Below are positions 8,662-15,302 of a stretch of DNA of 64,000 bases, one piece after another. The DNA lies in NCBI RefSeq assembly GCF_006170445.1, contig NZ_VCNA01000001.1, positions 434,001 to 498,000 of the forward strand, given 5' to 3'. The notes beneath the pieces are model-generated. The model was not told the origin of the DNA and made no database searches. It saw only the letters and a list, made by a program, of their open reading frames with translations. The DNA is from Brevibacillus dissolubilis (GTDB lineage: Bacteria > Bacillota > Bacilli > Brevibacillales > Brevibacillaceae). The number at the start of each line of letters is the position of its first letter. Positions within the stretch are counted from its first letter, which is position 1. The translations under genes and the position numbers were made by a program.

Positions 8662-8690
8662 GACATGTCGCACCCTGTCGACATGTCGCA
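8662..8690 (+). repeat. Tandem operator-like repeat GACATGTCGCA (two copies)
   Basis: GACATGTCGCA occurs at 8662-8672 and again at 8680-8690, 18 bp apart start to start. Each copy contains the perfect palindrome GACATGTC, and a third palindrome TGTCGACA (8676-8683) bridges them. The cluster lies between two divergent genes and would overlap the -35 region of the leftward gene. The regulator is unknown. Confidence 0.5.
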
Positions 8691-8762
8691 TTATTTTTCC
8701 GTCTTTTGTTTCATTTTTGTAACATAATTCACTTTTTATTAGACAAATAACCCTTGTTTTAA

Positions 8763-8791
8763 TTGGCATATAAATTGCAATAACATAATAT
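8763..8791 (+). promoter_or_regulatory. Sigma-A-type promoter of the secreted esterase gene
   Basis: TTGGCA (8763-8768), 17-base spacer, TAATAT (8786-8791), followed directly by a cre site. The leader to the ATG at 8839 is about 40 nt. Confidence 0.7.
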
Positions 8792-8792
8792 G

Positions 8793-8806
8793 TGTAAGCG
8801 CTATCA
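8793..8806 (+). promoter_or_regulatory. CcpA-binding cre site
   Basis: TGTAAGCGCTATCA fits the Firmicute cre consensus TGWAANCGNTNWCA at every position. It starts two bases after the -10 box and so covers the expected transcription start, the usual position for carbon catabolite repression by roadblock. Esterase expression is therefore expected to fall on preferred sugars (inference). Confidence 0.75.
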
Positions 8807-8838
8807 TCTCATCGATTAAAAAAAGGAGGAATGTTAAG

Positions 8839-9840
8839 ATGAAGATCAACCGTTTTCTCAAATCGCTGTCCATCATGCTCACGCTCACAATGATGATGTC
8901 TGTCACCATGATGACCACACTGGCCACCTCGACTCAAGCCGCTGCTTCTTTTAACGAATACTACTATGGCAGCAACTTTTACTTCAAGGTGTATGTTCCA
9001 AGTACATACACAGGTGCTACATCTGTCCCGTTGATGGTCATGCTGCACGGCTGTACGCAGGACCCGGATGATTTTGCGGCAGGCACACGCATGAATACGC
9101 TGGCCGAACAAAAGAATTTCATCGTGCTATATCCAGAGATGAACATCCTGGCTAACCCGAACAGATGCTGGAACTGGTTCTACGACTACAACCAGCACCG
9201 TGGCGGAACCAGCGAACCTGCAATCATCGCTGGCATGATCAACTGGGTGAAAACCAACTACAAAATCAACTCCGCTGAAGTCAACGTAGCAGGGATCTCC
9301 GCTGGTGGCGCGATGACCACTATCATGGGCGCAACCTATCCAGACCATGTCAAAGGAATCGGTGTCAGCGCAGGTGTCATGTATGACGCAGCCGATACCG
9401 CCAACTACGCACTCACCGCGATGGCTTATGGCTCTGGCTACGACCCGAACGTCAAAGGTTTATACGCTTACAATGAAATGGGCTCTTACAAGCACCGCAT
9501 GCCTGTGATCTTGTTCCACGGAACAAGTGACTACACCGTCAGCATCAACAACGCGACCGAAGTCATCAACCAATGGCTGCAAACCAACGACTACATCGAC
9601 GACGGCTCTGACAACAACACCGTCAACACCGGCGCAGACAGCACCAGCTCTGGTACAACCAACGGACGCAGCTGGACCAAATACGTTTTCAATGACAAAA
9701 ACGGCGCTTCCCTCGTCCAGTACTACAAAATCACCGGCATGGGCCACGCTTGGTCCGGCGGCAGCTCCAGCGGTTCTTACACCGATACCTCTGGGCCGAA
9801 TGAATCTCAGATCATGTGGGATTTCTTTGCGAGCCACTAG
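8839..9840 (+). CDS. Secreted PHB-depolymerase/feruloyl-esterase-family hydrolase
   Basis: A signal peptide occupies about residues 1-36: positive MKINRFLK, a Leu/Met-rich core, then STQAAA. The mature protein is an alpha/beta hydrolase of the poly(3-hydroxybutyrate) depolymerase (LpqC-like) esterase family. It shows the oxyanion segment MLHGCTQ, the nucleophile elbow GISAGG with Ser154, the acid residue in FHGTSDYTV (Asp231) and the catalytic His in GMGHAWSGG (His303). Such enzymes act outside the cell on polyhydroxyalkanoates, acetyl-xylan or feruloyl esters; the exact substrate cannot be told and no separate substrate-binding domain is present. AAAGGAGGA stands 7 bases before the ATG. A sigma-A promoter with a cre site precedes it and a terminator follows, so it is monocistronic and glucose-repressible. 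Confidence 0.9.
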   Translation: MKINRFLKSLSIMLTLTMMMSVTMMTTLATSTQAAASFNEYYYGSNFYFKVYVPSTYTGATSVPLMVMLHGCTQDPDDFAAGTRMNTLAEQKNFIVLYPEMNILANPNRCWNWFYDYNQHRGGTSEPAIIAGMINWVKTNYKINSAEVNVAGISAGGAMTTIMGATYPDHVKGIGVSAGVMYDAADTANYALTAMAYGSGYDPNVKGLYAYNEMGSYKHRMPVILFHGTSDYTVSINNATEVINQWLQTNDYIDDGSDNNTVNTGADSTSSGTTNGRSWTKYVFNDKNGASLVQYYKITGMGHAWSGGSSSGSYTDTSGPNESQIMWDFFASH

Positions 9841-10205
9841 GTTGTAGGCGGGTTTTTGTATCTCGCATAGTTAGAAAAAGGCAGAAAGGATTTGGCCCAG
9901 GTTTTACAGGCTTGGGCTTTTCCTTTTTGGATGGGTTTCATTTTTTGAAATTTATGATTTGGAGCGGTTTTAAAGTGTTTGAAATCGATCAATGGTCTCA
10001 ATGATTTCGGTTCTGTACAAAAGAGATGCAGAGTACGATGCGGATGATTCGTAAGAGAACCTTGATGTGTTTCCAATCCTTTCAAACCGTTTTAGATGAT
10101 ATTCTATTTTTTAGAGTTACTTAACAGACTACAGACTTTCTACGAGCTATACACAGGCTCAAACATAACGAACTCGTTTTTAACCCGCTATGGAGGTGTT
10201 TTTGC
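9841..10205. other. Intergenic region with one terminator
   Basis: 365 bp without a gene. It holds the terminator at 9895-9928; the remainder (9930-10190) is AT-rich, contains the ribosome site GGAGGTG of the next gene at 10192-10198, and shows no promoter I can defend. Confidence 0.6.
9895..9928 (+). terminator. Intrinsic terminator of the esterase gene
   Basis: Stem GCCCAGG (9895-9901) with CTTGGGC (9911-9917), one G-U pair, 9-nt loop, then a T-rich tract TTTTTCCTTTTT. About 55 bp after the stop codon. Confidence 0.75.
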
Positions 10206-11042
10206 ATGAAAAAGACAGGACTCTTGCCCACACACTTATTTCTTTTCCCCTCTCAACTATCTGTCGTGAAAAGGATCACGACGTTGCTGTTGGTCGGCTC
10301 CGTTGGTTTTGGATTATTGCTTGCTGGTTGCGCTAACGGGAATGCTGGCGATGTGAAAACAACGGATGCGTCATTGAATGCAGTAAGTAGCACTGGTGAA
10401 AAAACGACTGCAATAGATAATGCAATCACGTCTGAAACGCCAAAGAAAACCCCAACCGAAAATACAACCACATCCCCAGCAGAAAATGTCCAAATATCTT
10501 CTGGAAATACTACAGGATCGTCATCGGCAGCCGCTACTACTACGACCATGCCTACTGACTCCCCCGCCGCTCTCATCACCACCTACTACCAGACCATCTC
10601 CAACCGCAACTTCGACCAGACCCTGGCTCTCTACGATCCGTCTTCCCAGCCATTGCCCCCTACTGAGGCCGAAAAATATGCGAAAAACTTCCAACACCTA
10701 AAAAGCGTCTCGCTCCACCAGATTCTAGGCGTACAGACGAAGCAGGATCTCGCTCATGCCGTTGTGATTTTTGCCTATGAAGACCAGATGATCCCGCAAA
10801 AGCAATACCAGATCACTCAATTCGATCTTGTCAAACAAGACCAAGGCTGGCGGATCGTCTCCCCGGAAACACTGCCGGAGGAAAAGCGGAACACCCTGAT
10901 CGAGCTGTGGACTCTTCAGAAAAAAGCGATGAACGAGAATGAGGAGCTTCGTAAACAGATAGAATGGGTGCAAGAGCAGAACGAGCTGGCTGTAGGCAGT
11001 CTTCCTGCCATTCCTGTGCAGGTTGTGAAGGTGTCCGACTAG
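10206..11042 (+). CDS. Lipoprotein with NTF2-like C-terminal domain, function unknown
   Basis: A hydrophobic segment (about 24-41) ends in the lipobox LLAGC with Cys42, so the mature protein should be lipid-anchored to the outer face of the membrane. The region before it is unusually long (about 23 residues), but the ATG at 10206 has GGAGGTG seven bases upstream; a GTG at codon 21 would give a more ordinary signal peptide. Residues 50-120 are a Thr/Ser/Ala-rich linker. From about residue 122 (PAALITTYYQTISNRNFDQTL) a cone-shaped NTF2-like/DUF4878 type fold is likely, with AVVIFAYED and DQGWRIVSPE strands, followed by a charged helix. No catalytic residues are seen. It is not clearly in an operon. 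Confidence 0.75.
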   Translation: MKKTGLLPTHLFLFPSQLSVVKRITTLLLVGSVGFGLLLAGCANGNAGDVKTTDASLNAVSSTGEKTTAIDNAITSETPKKTPTENTTTSPAENVQISSGNTTGSSSAAATTTTMPTDSPAALITTYYQTISNRNFDQTLALYDPSSQPLPPTEAEKYAKNFQHLKSVSLHQILGVQTKQDLAHAVVIFAYEDQMIPQKQYQITQFDLVKQDQGWRIVSPETLPEEKRNTLIELWTLQKKAMNENEELRKQIEWVQEQNELAVGSLPAIPVQVVKVSD

Positions 11043-11170
11043 GCTAGGCACCAATTCCGACACCCACCTCTTTTCTATTAGACATCCTCCCGCGTAAGTG
11101 TTGCACACCCTATGAAACCCCGAGTATTTCAAGTAAAATGGTAGGAAAACGACAGAAATGGTGATGACAT

Positions 11171-11554
11171 ATGGAATTTCGTATGATTGATAACGCATTT
11201 GAACTGGATGCCCCGTTTGGCCGCCTGCAGATCTCGGGCGATGACCAGTATGGCTTCCGTCCGTTCCAACTGCTGGTTTCCTCTGTGGCGGTATGCAGTG
11301 GCGGCGTGTTGCGCAAAGTGCTGACCAAGATGCGTGTTCCTTTTGATGATATTACGATCAAAGCAGAGGTCGAGCGCGTGAAGGAAGAAGCGGACCGCGT
11401 GTCCAAGATTCATCTGCACTTTATCCTGACTGGTACAGAGCTTTCTGAGGAGAAAGTGAAAAAGGCGTTGGATGTGACGTATAAAAACTGCTCGATGGTG
11501 CAGTCGGTGAAGGATAGTATTGAGATTCATGAGACGTTTGAGATTCGTCGATAA
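11171..11554 (+). CDS. OsmC-family protein
   Basis: The 127-aa protein has the OsmC/YhfA layout with two conserved cysteines, Cys42 in SSVAVCSGGVLRKV and Cys107 in YKNCSMVQS. In characterised members these act as the peroxidatic and resolving thiols for organic hydroperoxides. Length is normal for the short OsmC/YhfA branch. The ribosome site before the ATG (GGTGAT) is weak, and a second ATG lies at codon 5. A cytoplasmic thiol-redox role is expected, but many family members are uncharacterised. Confidence 0.85.
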   Translation: MEFRMIDNAFELDAPFGRLQISGDDQYGFRPFQLLVSSVAVCSGGVLRKVLTKMRVPFDDITIKAEVERVKEEADRVSKIHLHFILTGTELSEEKVKKALDVTYKNCSMVQSVKDSIEIHETFEIRR

Positions 11555-11597
11555 TCTCTTTTAGATTTGGTCTCCCTGAGGGAGCTGGGGGGGGGAG

Positions 11598-11683
11598 AGA
11601 GCGAGAGGAGGAACTGTTTTCCAGTCGCCTTTCCCTCTCTTCGTTCGGCCGGTCTCCTTACAAACAGTTCCTCCTCTCGCTCT
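11598..11683. repeat. 22-bp perfect inverted repeat with 42-nt loop
   Basis: Bases 11598-11619 (beginning AGAGCGAG and ending GAACTGTTT) are the exact complement of 11662-11683. No T tract follows either arm, so it is not an ordinary terminator. It could be a small MITE-like relic or an RNA hairpin in the OsmC 3' region. Confidence 0.8.
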
Positions 11684-11882
11684 TCCGGGGTACCGATGAT
11701 ACTCAAAAAAAAAAGATCGAAGAAGTTCACTCGGGATGAGAAAATAAAAAGATATACCCGAAATGAAAGAGAATCAAGAGATGCTACTATGGGCTTCGTT
11801 TACCACATGGCTGAGTCCGCATATCGTAACACTACGTTTGCATGCTTTTCCCGGTCACATAACCTAAAACTGATTGCATGGA

Positions 11883-11910
11883 GAGCCGTTCCTTATGAAT
11901 GGCTCTTTTT
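11883..11910 (+). terminator. Intrinsic terminator with no protein gene upstream
   Basis: GAGCCGTTC (11883-11891) pairs with GAATGGCTC (11897-11905) with one G-U, a 5-nt loop and then five T. The nearest plus-strand gene ends 330 bp earlier, so this may end a read-through OsmC transcript or a small RNA. Confidence 0.6.
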
Positions 11911-12045
11911 ATCATGAAAAAGGTTTGTCCTTCCGATTGTCTCCTTGAAATAACTTTATCCTTACCCTTATCCCTATCAGCCTCTTGTAACTCCCCGTCT
12001 TTCGTCTCCCGTACGCTCTGTTCCCTCCCAAATCCAAACAGAAAA

Positions 12046-12072
12046 AACAGGTGCGCCACTTCAACACCTGTT
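12046..12072 (-). terminator. Intrinsic terminator of the His-rich secreted protein gene
   Basis: AACAGGTG (12046-12053) and CACCTGTT (12065-12072) form an 8-bp stem; on the minus strand it is followed by a T6 run. It lies about 85 bp downstream of the stop codon at 12159. Confidence 0.8.
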
Positions 12073-12158
12073 CTTTCTGCTCATTTCGAGCTTTCTTCCG
12101 TTATTGTTCAAACCGTTTCAGGTATGACGGGTAACGCGTTCGTGCGTGTTTCCTATGA

Positions 12159-13028
12159 CTACATCCGAGTTGCTTCTTTAGTCACAGGAGCAGGCGTTTC
12201 TTGCTTTTGATTGGAGTGGCCTTGATGCTGCTCGTGGTGATGTTGGTGACCTGGGTGATCCTGAAGTTGGTGGTGGTGCTTGCCGAGTCCTTTCTTTTCG
12301 ACGATGCGGGGGATGACGATGTTGAAGTGCTTTTTCATTTCATTGGCGGTGTTTTCAGGGAGCTTGCCGGATTTGACGGCTTTGTCCAGTTTCTCGGTAT
12401 ATTGTTTGGTCAGGAGTTGGATCACTTGGTCTTTGGGGACGCCTTGGGTCTGGGCGATTTCGGCGAGGGATCGGCCGGAGCGAAGCTGGTCTTTGAGGAC
12501 TTCTTTTTCCAGCTTGAGCAGCTTGGCGAGTTCATCGTTTTCCCATGGCTTCTGTCTGCCCAGCACGAGCTTGAATTGGCTGAATTTCATCAAGCCTTTG
12601 CGCTCGATCATTTTGGGGACAAAAGCGCCGTAACGCTGCTTCATCTCGTTGGCATTCTGCTCGGAGATTTTGCCGCCTTTGAGTGCTGCGTCTACCTTGG
12701 CGTTGTGTTGCTTGGTCAACAGTTGGATCATTTGTTCTTTGCTTACGCCTTGGGCTTGGGCGACTTCGGCTAGAGACTTGCCGGACATCAGCTGTTGTTT
12801 GAGGCTCTCTTTATCCATTTTGAGCAGGGAGAGCATCTCTGGACTCATCCAAGGAGCATGAGCGTGCATGCCTTTTCCGTGGGTAAGGTGGGCACCGTCT
12901 GTCGTTGGATGGCCAGTGGGGCTGGCAGTGAGTGAGTTTTCGATGGCGGATACGGCGCTAGTGCCTGTGTTCCATCCGGTGAAAAATAAAGCGCCTAGCG
13001 CGGTTACCATGGTGATCTGTTTGAACAT
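12159..13028 (-). CDS. Secreted repeat protein with His-rich tail, function unknown
   Basis: A signal peptide is likely (MFKQITMVTALGALFFTGW to about residue 28). Two repeats of about 90 residues follow (about 58-150 and 155-240). Each contains LLK-(D/E)KE-LK-QL-SG(K/R)SLAE(V/I)AQ-QGV-K-Q-IQLLTKQ, a helical unit resembling a helix-turn-helix-like module found in Firmicute cell-surface proteins, and ends with a KM(I/V)E(R/K)KGL motif. The last 45 residues are packed with His and Gln (HHHQLQDHPGHQHHHEQHQGH), suggesting metal binding. The N-terminal linker also has His residues (HLTHGKGMHAHAPW). GGAAAGGAAG precedes the ATG. A role in metal sequestration or envelope stress is only a guess. Confidence 0.78.
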   Translation of the reverse strand: MFKQITMVTALGALFFTGWNTGTSAVSAIENSLTASPTGHPTTDGAHLTHGKGMHAHAPWMSPEMLSLLKMDKESLKQQLMSGKSLAEVAQAQGVSKEQMIQLLTKQHNAKVDAALKGGKISEQNANEMKQRYGAFVPKMIERKGLMKFSQFKLVLGRQKPWENDELAKLLKLEKEVLKDQLRSGRSLAEIAQTQGVPKDQVIQLLTKQYTEKLDKAVKSGKLPENTANEMKKHFNIVIPRIVEKKGLGKHHHQLQDHPGHQHHHEQHQGHSNQKQETPAPVTKEATRM

Positions 13029-13250
13029 GTGTCATCTTCCTTTCCAGAATGGTTGACCAAAAAAGACCTGAAACCCTTTTTCACAAGTTCCCCCTTCATC
13101 CTCTGTTTCATCGGACTCTTCTTCTATAATCTGGCTTACTCCATGAATTCTCATGTATGAATTCGGTGATTTGGCTTCTATTCAGTTGGTTTGAGGCATC
13201 GTCCTGTTAGCGCAGAGGCTGTGTGATCGGAGTTTGGGCACGATAAAAAA

Positions 13251-13276
13251 GACAGCGAGTCTCGGCCCGCTGTCTT
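13251..13276 (-). terminator. Intrinsic terminator of the WG-repeat-like gene
   Basis: AGACAGCG (13251-13258) pairs with CGCTGTCT (13269-13276); on the minus strand a T6 run follows. It lies just after the stop codon at 13290. Confidence 0.8.
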
Positions 13277-13289
13277 CGTGTCTGCCCCC

Positions 13290-15095
13290 TTATTGTGCTT
13301 TTACTTCCACCAGCTTATCGCCCTGGACTTCGTACAAGTGGTCATCTTTAGAGCGTACATACAGGTGTCCCCCGTTTTGGTCGACCGGATAGGCATACGT
13401 AAATCCGCCTGTTTTGGTGTCAATTACCTTGAACCGCTGGAGCTGAATGCCTTCATTGATCTTTTTGCCGTCTGCGTTGAACAGGTCAAATAACGCGTCG
13501 TCTGTTCCGAGGTCAGCGACGAAGTATGGTGTATTCGGGGTGCTGCTCATCTGGAATGAGGCGTACCCTTGCTCGTAGCGTTTCTGTTTGTTGGCGTCGG
13601 TCAGGTAGAGCTTGTTGTTTTGGTAGACATAATATATATTACGGAAAGTTTCGATTGGCGCCCGATTCTGTTGGGTGTAAACGAGCATGTCTGAGTTGAA
13701 ATACTCGTTGAGCGTGTTGAATGTCAATTGATCATTCCGATAGTAGGGAATCTCAGTTACTTGTATACCCATGTAGGCATACAGCTTGATTGTTTCCTTA
13801 TCCCCCGCCCCTGTCTTGACACCGAACGCCCCTCCCGGATATGGGCGACCCAACGCATCCCGTTCCGGAAGTTTGACAAGCTGACTGTCATGGGTCGTGC
13901 TCATGATCGTACTGCCCAGATGATCAATGATCTGGTAGCTGTCCCCTTGGCGGATTTTGTAGACCGGATTGTACATCTCAATGGATTTCAGAGGCGCGTC
14001 ATAGACCTTGTAGTCTGTTGCATTCATTGCAGTGGCGAACAGCATCTGCTTGGCATCATTTACATAAGGAGGGTCTAACGGACGGTTCGGCAGCGGTTTA
14101 TACTCAAACGGTACCTTGATCTCTTTCGTCAAAACATTCATGATGCCATAGCGACCCGTCTCGTCTGCAAGCAGAAAAATCGGACTGTTCGCATTGACGA
14201 TCATCGCCCCGGAAGCGTTCATTCCAGCTAAAGTTCCTACGCCGGAGACATAGAGCTGCTTCGTTTTATTCTGATCGGTGTAGGAGACCACAAGGCGGTC
14301 AAGATTGGTCTCATCCCGAATCACCGTCTTATCCTCGATGGTTCCCGGAATCGCGTGGAAAGTCTTCGCCTTGAGATCGTAGAACAGGCTCCGCTTGGCT
14401 GTGACGATCTCGACAAAGGTTAAATCGGCAGCACCTGCTTCGCGATTTCGCATGTTAGTGGTTTTGTAGACTTGTACCGGTGGCTCAGGAAGCTTGATAT
14501 TGGCCCCAAGCACCTGTAAATCCAAGGCAAAACGCAGGGAGTACGTCTTCGACTTCGGATGGTAGAACGCAAGGACCTGATAGCTTTCGTAAGCAGGCAG
14601 CTTCGGATTGAGAATGAGCTGGCTGTCAGCGAGGGAAAGCCGCTGTGTGCCGTCCATTTTGTTCAAAAAGGTGACCTTTTGCAGCTTACGGTCGTTGATG
14701 ACGATGTAGTCCTCGGTTTGGAAATTTTGCCCGGTGATCATGGAGATCGTGCCGTCTGCGACGCTGGCGCGTTTGATCGGTTTGCCAGGTGTGGTGATAT
14801 TGTACAGCTCCATGCTTTTTCCCTTGGTGGTGAAAATGTGGTATCCCGCATTGTATTCACCGAAGCGGATCTGGTCGTAGGTGGGCTGGAGCCAGATTTT
14901 ATTTTTGTAGGTGACTCCGTATTTGCTGTTTTTTTGGATGATGGCGTAGCCTTCGAATTGTTGGATGGTTTTGTATGCAGGGGTTGGTTTGGCGGTGGCT
15001 GCGTGGGCGGTGTCCAGTGGGGTGCCCGTTGGGATGATGGTTGCGGTGAGGAGTAGGGTTGTGGCTGTCAGTAGTTTGAAAATAGATGAGTTCAT
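13290..15095 (-). CDS. Secreted protein with WG-like repeats, function unknown
   Basis: The 601-aa product starts with a clear signal peptide (MNSSIFKLLTATTLLLTATII, cleavage probably after AHA near residue 32). Several degenerate units resemble WG/KWG beta-repeats: YAIIQKNSKYGVTYKNKIWLQPTYDQI (about 48-75), FLLADETGRYGIMNVLTKEIKVPFEY (about 305-330), DSYQIIDHLGSTIM (about 385) and a C-terminal GGHLYVRSKDDHLYEVQGDKLVEV. Such repeats probably form an extracellular beta-propeller-like or solenoid structure; no enzyme motif is seen. GGAGGG stands 10 bases upstream of the ATG. It is flanked by terminators and probably monocistronic. Confidence 0.75.
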   Translation of the reverse strand: MNSSIFKLLTATTLLLTATIIPTGTPLDTAHAATAKPTPAYKTIQQFEGYAIIQKNSKYGVTYKNKIWLQPTYDQIRFGEYNAGYHIFTTKGKSMELYNITTPGKPIKRASVADGTISMITGQNFQTEDYIVINDRKLQKVTFLNKMDGTQRLSLADSQLILNPKLPAYESYQVLAFYHPKSKTYSLRFALDLQVLGANIKLPEPPVQVYKTTNMRNREAGAADLTFVEIVTAKRSLFYDLKAKTFHAIPGTIEDKTVIRDETNLDRLVVSYTDQNKTKQLYVSGVGTLAGMNASGAMIVNANSPIFLLADETGRYGIMNVLTKEIKVPFEYKPLPNRPLDPPYVNDAKQMLFATAMNATDYKVYDAPLKSIEMYNPVYKIRQGDSYQIIDHLGSTIMSTTHDSQLVKLPERDALGRPYPGGAFGVKTGAGDKETIKLYAYMGIQVTEIPYYRNDQLTFNTLNEYFNSDMLVYTQQNRAPIETFRNIYYVYQNNKLYLTDANKQKRYEQGYASFQMSSTPNTPYFVADLGTDDALFDLFNADGKKINEGIQLQRFKVIDTKTGGFTYAYPVDQNGGHLYVRSKDDHLYEVQGDKLVEVKAQ

Positions 15096-15263
15096 GGGTG
15101 GGATTCCCTCCGGTTCTTGTTGGTTGATATTAGGAATGAAGTAATAAAGCGGGAGAATGTTACAGTGAATTATTATTAGGGATGATTAACATGACATAAG
15201 ATAATTGTTTGGAGATTGGATATATCTTGTTATGATCACTCTGGTTTGAAAACCAAAAAATAA

Positions 15264-15288
15264 AGACTCGACTGCTTTCAGTCGAGCC
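15264..15288 (-). terminator. Intrinsic terminator of the NACHT-nuclease gene
   Basis: CTCGACTG (15267-15274), 4-nt loop, CAGTCGAG (15279-15286); the minus strand continues TCTTTATTTTTT. It lies about 15 bp beyond the stop codon at 15303. Confidence 0.85.
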
Positions 15289-15302
15289 TTGAGCACTTCG
15301 TT

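Larger units (their letters stand above)
11555..12158. other. 604-bp intergenic region with a long inverted repeat and two terminator-like hairpins
   Basis: No credible gene. In order it contains a G-rich run at 11587-11595, a 22-bp perfect inverted repeat (11598-11683), an AT-rich stretch with no ORF of coding character, a terminator-like hairpin on the plus strand (11883-11910) with no gene before it, and the terminator of the leftward gene at 12046-12072. Confidence 0.6.

Noticed and set aside
11598-11683. Inverted repeat taken as the OsmC terminator
   Set aside because: No T run follows the right arm and the loop is 42 nt.
11567-11917. 116-codon frame in the intergenic region after the OsmC gene
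   Set aside because: It runs through the inverted repeat and the terminator stem, has no ribosome site and no recognisable composition.
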